Shown one piece after another: positions 1 to 6,827 of a stretch of 8,077 nt of DNA; position 1 is the first letter of the stretch; each line of letters begins with the position of its first letter. The DNA is from an uncultured Spirochaetia bacterium (GTDB lineage Bacteria > Spirochaetota > UBA4802 > JAGODF01), in contig CALCJG010000397.1 in the NCBI GenBank assembly GCA_937967705.1, positions 1 through 8,077 on the forward strand, read 5' to 3'. Under the pieces are notes generated by a model that saw only the letters and a program-made list of their open reading frames with translations, was not told the origin of the DNA and did not search any database. A program made the translations under genes and the position numbers.

Positions 1-801
1 GGATGCACCATGACGAACATGGACGCCCTGACCATACCCGCGGTGGGCGGTATTGACTGTACGGCCCTGATCATCGGCGATTTCTCCAATGGCAACGACG
101 GGATCGTAGCCAGGAAGGAAAAGACCGTAAAGGACATCAAGGGGAAGAAGGTCAAACTGGTGCAGCTATCGGTGTCCCACTATCTTCTCTCCCGTGCCCT
201 GGCCCTCAACGGGATGGCGGAAAAGGACCTCACCCTGGTCAATACCAGCGACGCCGATATTGGAACGGTATTTCTTGCCGACAGTGAGGGGATAGCCGTT
301 ACCTGGAATCCCATTCTCATGAAGGTGGCCAGGGAGAAGGGGGTCAACACCCTCTTCGATTCCTCGAAGATCCCCGGGGAAATCATCGACCTGATGGTGG
401 TGCACAGCGACGCTCCCGAGGAGCTCAAGAAGGCCCTCACGGGCGCCTGGTACGAGATGATGACCGTGATGTCCGGCGGGGCCAAGGCGGATGAGGCGAT
501 TGCTCACATGGCAAAATCCTCCGGCGCCACCGTGGAGGAATTCAGGGCCCAGCTGAAGACCACCGCCATGTTCTACAAACCCGCCGATGCGACGGCCTTC
601 GCCAGGGACAGGAAGCTCGTGAGCACGATGGACTATGTGCGTACCTTTTCCTTCGAGAAGGGCCTTTTCGGCCAGGGCAGGAAGACCAGGGATTTCGTCG
701 GGATCAGTTTTCCCGACGGTTCGGTCCTGGGCGATAAAAATAACATCAAACTCCGGTTTGACGACCGCTACATGCAGATGGCCGCGGACGGCAAACTCTG
801 A
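1..801 (+). CDS. ABC importer substrate-binding protein, 5' end cut by window (urea/nitrate/sulfonate-type)
   Basis: This is the C-terminal part of a periplasmic solute-binding protein of the NMT1/TauA/SsuA-like class, which would deliver a small solute to the permease encoded next. The frame is open from base 1 (Gly-Cys-Thr before the first visible Met at base 10), so the ATG at 10 is almost certainly internal and the signal peptide lies upstream of the window. A central segment (KTVKDIKGKKVKLVQLSVSH, near base 121) matches the 'xxDLKGKxV' hinge typical of these receptors, followed by an AGxxxxD-like helix region. The opening MTNMDALTIPA and the ending DRYMQMAADGKL resemble what I recall of proteins annotated as 'putative urea ABC transporter substrate-binding protein' near urea carboxylase. 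The actual ligand cannot be read from the sequence. The stop is followed after 14 bases by the permease, which suggests one transcript. Confidence 0.85.
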   Translation, partial: GCTMTNMDALTIPAVGGIDCTALIIGDFSNGNDGIVARKEKTVKDIKGKKVKLVQLSVSHYLLSRALALNGMAEKDLTLVNTSDADIGTVFLADSEGIAVTWNPILMKVAREKGVNTLFDSSKIPGEIIDLMVVHSDAPEELKKALTGAWYEMMTVMSGGAKADEAIAHMAKSSGATVEEFRAQLKTTAMFYKPADATAFARDRKLVSTMDYVRTFSFEKGLFGQGRKTRDFVGISFPDGSVLGDKNNIKLRFDDRYMQMAADGKL

Positions 802-815
802 GGGGATGCGGTTCC

Positions 816-1646
816 ATGAAAGGGAATAATCCGAAATTCTGGGGCTTCGCGGCCAATCCCTCGAAGCCCCTGAAGACCGTTCTGGCCTCTCTGCTCTTCA
901 TTCTCTGCCTCGGGCTTTATATCACTGCCTCCCATGTCCGGCATGCGAACAATCCCCACGACAAGATACTGCCCGGAATTACGCAGATGGGGGAGGCGAT
1001 GGGGCGGATGGCCTTCGAGAGGGATTCCCGGACGGGAACCTATCCCCTGCTGGGAGACACCCTGTCGAGCATGAGCCGTCTCCTTGCGGGGGTTCTGGCA
1101 GCGGCTCTCCTGGGGCTGATCATCGGGATTCACATGGGGCTCTTCCCGGGGATCGAATCGGTGACCTCCGTTTTCGTGACGGTGGTCTCCATCATCCCGC
1201 CACTCTCCATTCTGCCGATACTCTTCATCGCCTTCGGTGTGGACGAGTTCGCCAAGATCATGCTCATCTTCATAGGAACCTTTCCGCTCATCTGCAGGGA
1301 CATCTATCTCTATACTAAAAAGATTCCCACCGAGCAGGTGATCAAGTCCCTCACCCTGGGGGCGGGTGCCGCCACGACGACTTATCGAATCATCCTGCCC
1401 CAGGTGATGCCCCGCCTCATCGAAACGGCCAGGCTCAGTTTCGGGGCAGCGTGGCTCTTTCTCATCGCTTCGGAGGCCATCGCCTCTACGGACGGTCTGG
1501 GATACCGAATATTCCTGATGCGGCGCTATCTTGCCATGGACGTCATCATCCCCTATGTGATTCTCATCACCCTCATCGGTTTCGGCATGGATCTTTTGCT
1601 GAAAAAAATCGTGACCTGGAAGTATAAATGGTACCTGAACAGATAG
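816..1646 (+). CDS. ABC importer permease, six-helix BPD_transp_1 type
   Basis: Inner-membrane permease of the nitrate/sulfonate/taurine family, expected to act as a homodimer carrying solute from the upstream binding protein into the cytoplasm. Six hydrophobic segments are visible at about residues 22-40, 88-108, 118-141, 145-165, 204-223 and 244-263. Between the fourth and fifth lies the cytoplasmic coupling (EAA-like) loop: residues 179-200 run LTLGAGAATTTYRIILP and on, carrying the conserved Gly and the I-LP that dock onto the ATPase. At 276 aa it is a normal length. Residues 41-75 form a longer, polar periplasmic stretch between helices 1 and 2. The ATG at 816 is chosen because AGGGG at 801-805 gives a ribosome site about 10 bases upstream and the protein begins with a short basic N-terminus before helix 1. 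Confidence 0.92.
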   Translation: MKGNNPKFWGFAANPSKPLKTVLASLLFILCLGLYITASHVRHANNPHDKILPGITQMGEAMGRMAFERDSRTGTYPLLGDTLSSMSRLLAGVLAAALLGLIIGIHMGLFPGIESVTSVFVTVVSIIPPLSILPILFIAFGVDEFAKIMLIFIGTFPLICRDIYLYTKKIPTEQVIKSLTLGAGAATTTYRIILPQVMPRLIETARLSFGAAWLFLIASEAIASTDGLGYRIFLMRRYLAMDVIIPYVILITLIGFGMDLLLKKIVTWKYKWYLNR

Positions 1647-1649
1647 TCC

Positions 1650-1667
1650 GGGGAAGACGCCTTCCCC
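1650..1667 (+). other. Intergenic hairpin between permease and ATPase
   Basis: GGGGAAG (1650-1656) and CTTCCCC (1661-1667) form a perfect 7-bp stem with a 4-base loop, placed between the permease stop (1644-1646) and the ATPase ribosome site. No T-run follows, so it is not an intrinsic terminator. It may protect the upstream mRNA from 3' decay and so set the ratio of permease to ATPase. The function is inferred. Confidence 0.45.
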
Positions 1668-1684
1668 TGAGAGGATAAAGACCC

Positions 1685-2575
1685 ATGTATAGAACGGACT
1701 CACCCGACCACGATTACCTGGTTCTGGAAAACGTCATAAAAGCCTACGGTACAAAGACGGTCCTCGACGACATCGATCTCGCCGTGCACTGCGGAGAGCT
1801 CTGCACCCTCGTGGGTCCGAGCGGATGCGGGAAATCGACACTGCTCCGGCTCCTGCTGGGACAGGAATTCCCTACATCCGGCACCATCACCCTTAAACAG
1901 GAGCCCCTGGGGTATACCGACATACGGAGGGGTATCGTCTATCAGAGGTATTCCCTCTTTCCTCACCTGACGGTGCTGGAGAATGTAGCGCTGGGCAGGC
2001 GGATCGGCGCCGGTCTCTTTCTCTCCCGGGCCCGGAAGAGGGAGATACGGGACGAGGCCATGGAATTTTTAGGCAGGACCGGGATGGCAGACCATGGGGG
2101 CAAATTTCCCTACGAACTTTCAGGGGGGATGCAGCAGAGAGTGGCTATCGCCCAGGCCCTGGTGATGAGGCCCTCGATCCTTCTCATGGACGAACCCTTC
2201 GGGGCCCTCGATCCGGGCACCCGGGAGACCATGCAGGTTTTTCTCCTGGAACTCTGGGAGGAGAACCGGATGACGGTGTTCTTCGTGACCCACGACCTGG
2301 AGGAGGCGGTCTTCCTCGGGACGCGCATCCTGGTGCTGTCCCAGCATTACACCGACGGCCGGGGGCCGGATTTTCCCCGGGGAGCGCGCATCGTGGCGGA
2401 TTATAAACTGAATGTGGCATCGACCCGGGTCAAGGAGAGTTCGGATTTCGGCGAGTTCGTCGCGAGGATACGCCACGAGGGGTTTGACCCGGCCTACCGC
2501 CGCCATGTTGACGATTTTAATCTGAAACATCCGGATTCCTTCCAGACCCTTACGGAGATTGAAAAGCGGCGCTAA
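1685..2575 (+). CDS. ABC importer ATPase subunit
   Basis: Cytoplasmic ATP-hydrolysing subunit of the importer, of the NrtD/SsuB/TauB type. All catalytic motifs are present and intact: Walker A GPSGCGKS (residues 44-51), Q-loop glutamine Q87 in IVYQRYSLFPH, signature LSGGMQQ (145-151), Walker B ILLMDE with D169 and catalytic E170, D-loop ALD (174-176) and switch H203 in VTHDLEEAV. At 296 aa it is about 40 residues longer than the compact members of the family. The extra C-terminal tail (about 220-296, HYTDGRGPDF and beyond) recalls urea/sulfonate-type ATPases from gene clusters like this one, though I recall that only from memory. The ATG at 1685 follows GAGGA (1671-1675) by about 9 bases. The gap to the permease is 38 bases. 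Confidence 0.95.
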   Translation: MYRTDSPDHDYLVLENVIKAYGTKTVLDDIDLAVHCGELCTLVGPSGCGKSTLLRLLLGQEFPTSGTITLKQEPLGYTDIRRGIVYQRYSLFPHLTVLENVALGRRIGAGLFLSRARKREIRDEAMEFLGRTGMADHGGKFPYELSGGMQQRVAIAQALVMRPSILLMDEPFGALDPGTRETMQVFLLELWEENRMTVFFVTHDLEEAVFLGTRILVLSQHYTDGRGPDFPRGARIVADYKLNVASTRVKESSDFGEFVARIRHEGFDPAYRRHVDDFNLKHPDSFQTLTEIEKRR

Positions 2576-2608
2576 GGGCGTCAACAATACCTTTGCGAAT
2601 TTTAATTA

Positions 2609-2637
2609 TTGACTTATTGTCGGTAATGATCGAGAAT
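2609..2637 (+). promoter_or_regulatory. Candidate sigma70-type promoter for the SBP-OmpA/vWA operon
   Basis: TTGACT (2609-2614, five of six consensus bases) lies exactly 17 bases before GAGAAT (2632-2637, four of six). An AT-rich run (about 2597-2610) precedes the -35 box. A transcript would start near 2644, giving a leader of about 90 bases before the ATG at 2735. It sits in the longest gap between the + strand genes, where a second promoter separating the importer from the downstream block would be expected. The -10 box is imperfect and nothing experimental supports the call. Confidence 0.4.
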
Positions 2638-2647
2638 ACAGGCTGTG

Positions 2648-2700
2648 CCGGGGAGAGGTCTTATCCCGGTGTCTGCCGGGTCGGCAGCCGGTATCTGCCG
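2648..2700 (+). promoter_or_regulatory. Structured 5' leader with mutually exclusive hairpins
   Basis: Three pairings are visible. CCGGG (2648-2652) pairs with CCCGG (2665-2669). CTGCCG (2673-2678) pairs with CGGCAG (2682-2687) across a 3-base loop. The same CGGCAG can pair instead with a second CTGCCG (2695-2700) across a 7-base loop. The last two stems cannot coexist, an arrangement seen in switching leaders and also in protein-binding dyads. There is no terminator T-run and no riboswitch class that I recognise. The SBP-OmpA ribosome site (AGGG, 2721-2724) lies about 20 bases further on. Confidence 0.3.
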
Positions 2701-2734
2701 GACGGAAATTTCATCAGATCAGGGATATCCAACC

Positions 2735-4423
2735 ATGAAGGGATTAAAAAGACCAGTATGCATGGCGCTGTGCACTCTCCTCGCGATCGCTCTGCCGATG
2801 AGCGGGTGCAAGAAAAAGAAATCCGCCGATGAGGCGCTCAAGGATCTTCCCGTCACGGGGGAATATGTCTCCGGCAAGGCGCTCCGGGTGCCCCTGATCG
2901 CATGGGGGGCCGATCTCGTCACGATCTATGCCAACGGCATGAGCCCAAAGACGCTCAAGGGGTCTCTCTTCGACAGGCAGGGGATCAGTGTGGACCTCTT
3001 CCGGGAGGACAATTTCATAAAGCAGACCGAGATGTACCGCCGGGGGGAAATCGTCTTCCTCCGGGGCACCATGGGAATGATAAACATGTCCGCCGAGCTG
3101 CTGAGTTCCGAGCCGGGGATGAGACCTGTGCTCATCTACCAGCATTCCTGGTCGGCGGGCGGCGATGCGCTGGTCGTGAAACCGGGCATCAGCTCCGTTA
3201 AGGATCTCAAGGGAAAGACCGTGGTCATACAGAAGAACGGCCCCCATGTCGATTACTTCCTGAAGCTCCTGAAGGATGCTGGGCTCTCCTACGGCGATGT
3301 GAAAACGGTATGGACCAAGGACCTGGTGGGTCCGCAGGGGGATACCCCGATGGCCAGTCTCCACCGCTCTGATGTGGACGCCGCCTTCGTCATCATCCCC
3401 GACGCGCTCTCCCTCACCTCGCAGGGCAAGGTCGGCACGGGGGCGGAGGATTCCGTCAAGGGGGCGCGCATCCTGCTTTCGACGAAGACCGCCAGCCGCA
3501 TCATAAGCGACGTCTACGCCGTGCGTAAGGATTTTTTCGACAAGAACCGGGAGACGGTGAAAAAGTTCGTAAAGGCCCTCCTGACCGCTGAAGAAACCCT
3601 CCGGGACATGTTCAAGCGCAAAAGCGGCAAGGAGTACAAACCCCTGCTTCAGGTGGACGGGGCCCTTCTCCTGGACGATCAGAACGCAGTATCCGGAGTG
3701 GAGGGGATGTATTTCGACGCGGAGATGGCGGGATTCAACGGGAACGTAAAGTTCTTCGCAGACAACGATTATCCCCGCAACTATCAGGCCCTCTCGAAGG
3801 AGATTCAGGAATCCCTTATTGCCATGGGAACCATGAAGGGGCAGGTCCCCATTCTTGCGGCCGGTTGGGATTACAATGAGATGAGAACAGGCCTCAGATA
3901 TGCCGATGCCGTGGCGGTCTCCCGCTTCGATCCCGCCAAGACCATCAAGGTGGCCGAGAGGCTGAGCGGCGGGGACAAGACCCTTTTTGCATTCGAGATA
4001 CATTTCGGTCCCAATCAGGACAGCTTCCCCGTGTCACAATACAAAAAGGAGTTCGACCGCGTGATCGGTTTTGCCTCCACCTACGGCGGGGCCCTCATTA
4101 CCGTGGAGGGGCATTCTGACCCCATGAGCTATCTGCGGAAGAAAAACCAGGGTGCCGGGGAGGTGGTACTCAAGAGGATAAAGCAGGCGGCCAAGAATCT
4201 CAGCTATAACCGCGCACAGTCCGTCAGGAACGAGATCATCAAATACGCCAGGAAGCGAAACGTAAACATAGACCAGAATCAGCTGACGATCATCGGGCAC
4301 GGGATAAACGCACCCAAATTCCGCATTCCCAAGACCAGCGACGAGTGGAGGCAGAACATGCGCGTCCAGTTTAAGATCATGCAGGTAGAAGCGGAGGAAG
4401 AGGTTTTCAGGCCTCTGAATTAG
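2735..4423 (+). CDS. Lipoprotein with NMT1-like solute-binding domain fused to C-terminal OmpA domain
   Basis: A 562-residue envelope lipoprotein. Residues 1-24 form a signal peptide ending in a lipobox (LPMSGC) with lipidated Cys25. Position +2 is Lys, not Asp, so by E. coli rules it would be sorted to the outer membrane. Residues about 49-400 form a periplasmic solute-binding domain of the NMT1/SsuA-like type, with the hinge SVKDLKGKTVVI at 154-165. Residues about 416-550 form an OmpA-type peptidoglycan-binding domain: EGHSD (458-462) and LSYNRA (489-494) supply the Asp462 and Arg493 that bind diaminopimelate in characterised OmpA domains. The spacing between these motifs is about 15 residues longer than canonical and is Lys-rich, which I believe is typical of this fusion family. 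The ATG at 2735 is preferred over a GTG at 2645 because it starts the signal peptide directly and has AGGG 10 bases upstream. The vWA gene follows after 22 bases. Confidence 0.9.
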   Translation: MKGLKRPVCMALCTLLAIALPMSGCKKKKSADEALKDLPVTGEYVSGKALRVPLIAWGADLVTIYANGMSPKTLKGSLFDRQGISVDLFREDNFIKQTEMYRRGEIVFLRGTMGMINMSAELLSSEPGMRPVLIYQHSWSAGGDALVVKPGISSVKDLKGKTVVIQKNGPHVDYFLKLLKDAGLSYGDVKTVWTKDLVGPQGDTPMASLHRSDVDAAFVIIPDALSLTSQGKVGTGAEDSVKGARILLSTKTASRIISDVYAVRKDFFDKNRETVKKFVKALLTAEETLRDMFKRKSGKEYKPLLQVDGALLLDDQNAVSGVEGMYFDAEMAGFNGNVKFFADNDYPRNYQALSKEIQESLIAMGTMKGQVPILAAGWDYNEMRTGLRYADAVAVSRFDPAKTIKVAERLSGGDKTLFAFEIHFGPNQDSFPVSQYKKEFDRVIGFASTYGGALITVEGHSDPMSYLRKKNQGAGEVVLKRIKQAAKNLSYNRAQSVRNEIIKYARKRNVNIDQNQLTIIGHGINAPKFRIPKTSDEWRQNMRVQFKIMQVEAEEEVFRPLN

Positions 4424-4445
4424 ATTCAAGGAAAGGGTGTACGGT

Positions 4446-5174
4446 ATGAGAGAAATATATCGGCTGTTTTTGTTTTCCCTCGCCCTGATCCTCATCTCCT
4501 GCTCGCAGGAACAGAAAGGGCAAGAGGTGTCGATGGACCTGATCCTGGATTCCGATACGTCAGGCAGGGCGGATCAGTGGCCGCCGCTGGTGAAGGGGGT
4601 GGAGCCGGATATCAGGCAGATATCCAAGGGTAATTACATGATCATCTTCGACGGTTCCGGAAGCATGAGGGGGGAAAAGATCGCCACGGCCAAAAAGGCT
4701 CTGAAGCGGTTCATCAAAAGGGTTCCCGCCGGGGCCAATGTGGGCCTCATCGCCTTTGACCGGCGGGGCTGTTCCGAACGGGCTCCCCTGGGATCCGACA
4801 GGAAAAAACTCGTCTCCATGGTGGATCAGATACAGGCATCGGGCAACACCCCCCTGGGAACGGCCATCACCCTGGCCTATAAAAAGCTCATCTACCAGGC
4901 CAACCTGCAGTCGGGCTACGGGGAGTATTACATCGTCATACTGACCGACGGCCGCGCCACGGACGGTTCACGGATGCCGGTAATCGTGAAGAAGGTGCTG
5001 ACGGAAAGCCCGGTCATCATCCATACCATAGGCTTTCACGTGGGTCCGGGGCATCCCCTCAATCAGCCGGGGCAGATCTACTACACCGCCGCGTCCAATC
5101 TCGACGAGCTGAACAGGGGCTTCGAGAGCGTTCTGGCGGAACTGGAAAAATTTACCGTGACGAAGTTTGAATGA
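4446..5174 (+). CDS. vWA-domain lipoprotein with intact MIDAS
   Basis: A 242-residue protein with a short signal peptide ending LIS-C, which would lipidate Cys19; the +2 residue is Ser, compatible with outer-membrane sorting. The vWA domain spans about 63-237. Its metal-ion-dependent adhesion site is complete: DGSGS (Asp69, Ser71, Ser73), Thr135 in GNTPLG, and Asp168 in LTDG. It should therefore bind a divalent metal and a partner protein's acidic residue. An N-terminal spacer (20-60) links the lipid anchor to the domain. ATG 4446 is chosen over GTG 4437 because AAGGAAAGGG (4428-4437) is correctly spaced from 4446 and would overlap the other start. Its stop (5172-5174) is one base before the next ATG, so translation is probably coupled. 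The partner is not known; the flanking SBP-OmpA proteins are the obvious candidates. Confidence 0.9.
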   Translation: MREIYRLFLFSLALILISCSQEQKGQEVSMDLILDSDTSGRADQWPPLVKGVEPDIRQISKGNYMIIFDGSGSMRGEKIATAKKALKRFIKRVPAGANVGLIAFDRRGCSERAPLGSDRKKLVSMVDQIQASGNTPLGTAITLAYKKLIYQANLQSGYGEYYIVILTDGRATDGSRMPVIVKKVLTESPVIIHTIGFHVGPGHPLNQPGQIYYTAASNLDELNRGFESVLAELEKFTVTKFE

Positions 5175-5175
5175 T

Positions 5176-6735
5176 ATGAGCCAGCTTTCCACAATGATCA
5201 GCCGCGTCGTCGGCGCCTTCATCATCGCTGCCCTCCTGGGATGGGGCATCCACACATTCTTTTCCAAGAAGAAGGAGGAGCGGGTCATCACCTACAGCAC
5301 CAGCGATGCCCGCAACCTGAAGGGGGAATACACCATCGCCCTGGACAGCTGGATCGGCTATTTTCTCCTGCAGTCCCCCATCTTCGGGAACCTGATGAGG
5401 GATGACGGCTACCGCCTGAAGATCATTGACGACCGGGCGGACTATCCCGGCCGGATGAAGATGCTCCGAAAGGGTGAGATCCATTTTGCCGTCTGCACCG
5501 TCGACTCCTATCTGCTGAACGGCAGGGCCGTCGGCTATCCCGGCATCATCACCGCCATCATCGATGAGTCGAAGGGGGGCGACGCCGTCATCGCCTGGAA
5601 GGAACGGCTGGGCAACGTTGAGTTTCTCAAAACGAAGAAGGATTATAAAATCGCCTTCACCCCCGCCTCTCCCAGCGAGCACCTTCTCAAATCCCTCAAG
5701 GTCCATTTCGACATAGGTGGCCTGTTGGACAAGGAACACCGGGTGGAGGTGGAAGGGGCGGAGGAGGCCTATAAAAAGCTGATGGCCAGAAAGGTCGATG
5801 CCGCCGTTTTATGGGAACCCCATGTGACCGAGGCCCTGTCCCATCCCGGCATCGTCAAGCTGATCGGCTCCGAGGATATGGAAAAACTCATCGTGGACAT
5901 CCTGCTGGTAAACCGGCGTTTTGCGGAAAAGAATCCGGAGATGGTAAAGATCTTTCTGAAGAACTATTTCGAGACCCTCCGGCTCTATCAGGCCTCTCCC
6001 GAGAAGCTCTCCGCCGACATCGAAAAGCATCAGGGGCTTTCGGCCAGGCAGGTCAAGTCCATGCTCTCCGGCGTCCGATGGATCAATTACGCCGGCAATA
6101 TGCGCTGGTTCGGCCTGGCGGCCCGGGATACGCACCGGAACCCGGAGATTGTGGATTCCCTTCAATCCACCATCGGCATATTGAAAAACAACGGGGATTT
6201 GAAGGCCAACCCCCTGCCGGACGGCGACCCGTATACGATCATCAACTCCGTTTTCCTGAAGGGTCTCAGTCAGTCCGTGACCCCTGCAGGGGAGGGGGGA
6301 CATACCGACGAGGGGGATTCCCTGACACGCCGATTCTCCCGGCTGGACGATGACGGCTGGGGCCGGCTCAGCGTCATCGGGTCTCTCAAACTGCGGCCCA
6401 TCTCCTTCCGAAGCGGGACGGAGGAGCTGGACGATAACGGCCGTGAGGAGGTGCGCCAGCTCGTGGAGAGCGTGAGGCACTATCCGAACTTCCGCATAAT
6501 GGTCAAGGGGCATACGGGCCTAAGGGGCGACCCGGCGGCCAACAGGGCGCTCTCGGTCAAGAGGGCGGGGGCGGTCAGGGACGAGCTGGTTCACGGTTTT
6601 CGAATCGATCCCAACCGGATACGCATTCTGGGCATGGGGGCCTCTGAGCCCCTTCCCAAAGAGGATTCCGAATCGGATGCGAGTTACAACAGCCGCCTCA
6701 AGCGGGTCGAAATACTGTTCCTTTCCGGCAAATAG
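5176..6735 (+). CDS. Inner-membrane-anchored solute-binding domain fused to C-terminal OmpA domain
   Basis: A 519-residue protein of the same two-domain plan as the lipoprotein two genes upstream but clearly divergent from it. Residues about 10-28 are a single hydrophobic segment followed by SKKKEE, with no lipobox and no convincing signal-peptidase site, so it looks like a signal anchor with the body in the periplasm. Residues about 50-360 form an NMT1/TauA-like binding domain (YTIALDSWIGYF at 52-63; CTVDSYLLN at 107-115). A Gly- and acid-rich linker (about 365-395) leads to the OmpA domain (about 397-517). There the usual GHTD is GHTG (445-448), so the diaminopimelate-contacting Asp is Gly448, while Arg463 in LSVKRA is kept. 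The ATG at 5176 lacks a clear ribosome site but starts one base after the vWA stop. A TTG at 5167 overlapping that gene is an alternative start. Confidence 0.88.
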   Translation: MSQLSTMISRVVGAFIIAALLGWGIHTFFSKKKEERVITYSTSDARNLKGEYTIALDSWIGYFLLQSPIFGNLMRDDGYRLKIIDDRADYPGRMKMLRKGEIHFAVCTVDSYLLNGRAVGYPGIITAIIDESKGGDAVIAWKERLGNVEFLKTKKDYKIAFTPASPSEHLLKSLKVHFDIGGLLDKEHRVEVEGAEEAYKKLMARKVDAAVLWEPHVTEALSHPGIVKLIGSEDMEKLIVDILLVNRRFAEKNPEMVKIFLKNYFETLRLYQASPEKLSADIEKHQGLSARQVKSMLSGVRWINYAGNMRWFGLAARDTHRNPEIVDSLQSTIGILKNNGDLKANPLPDGDPYTIINSVFLKGLSQSVTPAGEGGHTDEGDSLTRRFSRLDDDGWGRLSVIGSLKLRPISFRSGTEELDDNGREEVRQLVESVRHYPNFRIMVKGHTGLRGDPAANRALSVKRAGAVRDELVHGFRIDPNRIRILGMGASEPLPKEDSESDASYNSRLKRVEILFLSGK

Positions 6736-6769
6736 GCGATACCGCCGAAGGAAAAACCTCCGCCAGCGG

Positions 6770-6788
6770 CGGCCCGTTTCCCGGGCCG
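6770..6788 (+). other. GC-rich hairpin upstream of the xpaC-like gene
   Basis: CGGCCCG (6770-6776) and CGGGCCG (6782-6788) make a perfect 7-bp GC stem with a 5-base loop (TTTCC). A competing stem CCGCC (6760-6764)/GGCGG (6768-6772) overlaps its left arm. What follows is TTCGGTCGG, not a T-run, so a classic intrinsic terminator is unlikely. It lies in the 92-base gap between the second SBP-OmpA gene and the xpaC-like gene and may attenuate read-through or fix an mRNA processing boundary. No promoter is obvious in this gap. Confidence 0.4.
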
Positions 6789-6827
6789 TTCGGTCGGAAG
6801 GCAATAAAGGGAATACACCGGGTTATT

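Noticed and set aside
768..1703. Long - strand open frame (311 codons) opposite the permease
   Set aside because: It is the complement of a gene with six clear membrane helices and intact family motifs; the - strand translation is rich in His, Gly, Glu and Asp with no fold signature.
2645..2734. GTG start at 2645 extending the SBP-OmpA lipoprotein by 30 residues
   Set aside because: It would bury the signal peptide, has no ribosome site, and would start at the predicted transcription start. ATG 2735 fits the lipoprotein signal.
2744..4003. Long - strand open frame (419 codons) opposite the SBP-OmpA lipoprotein
   Set aside because: High-GC antisense shadow; the + strand reading has a signal peptide and two recognisable domains.
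6281..6292. 12-base palindrome CCCCTGCAGGGG in the linker of the second SBP-OmpA gene
   Set aside because: It lies inside coding sequence, in the domain linker, is easily explained by GC-rich codons, and has no second copy that I can find.
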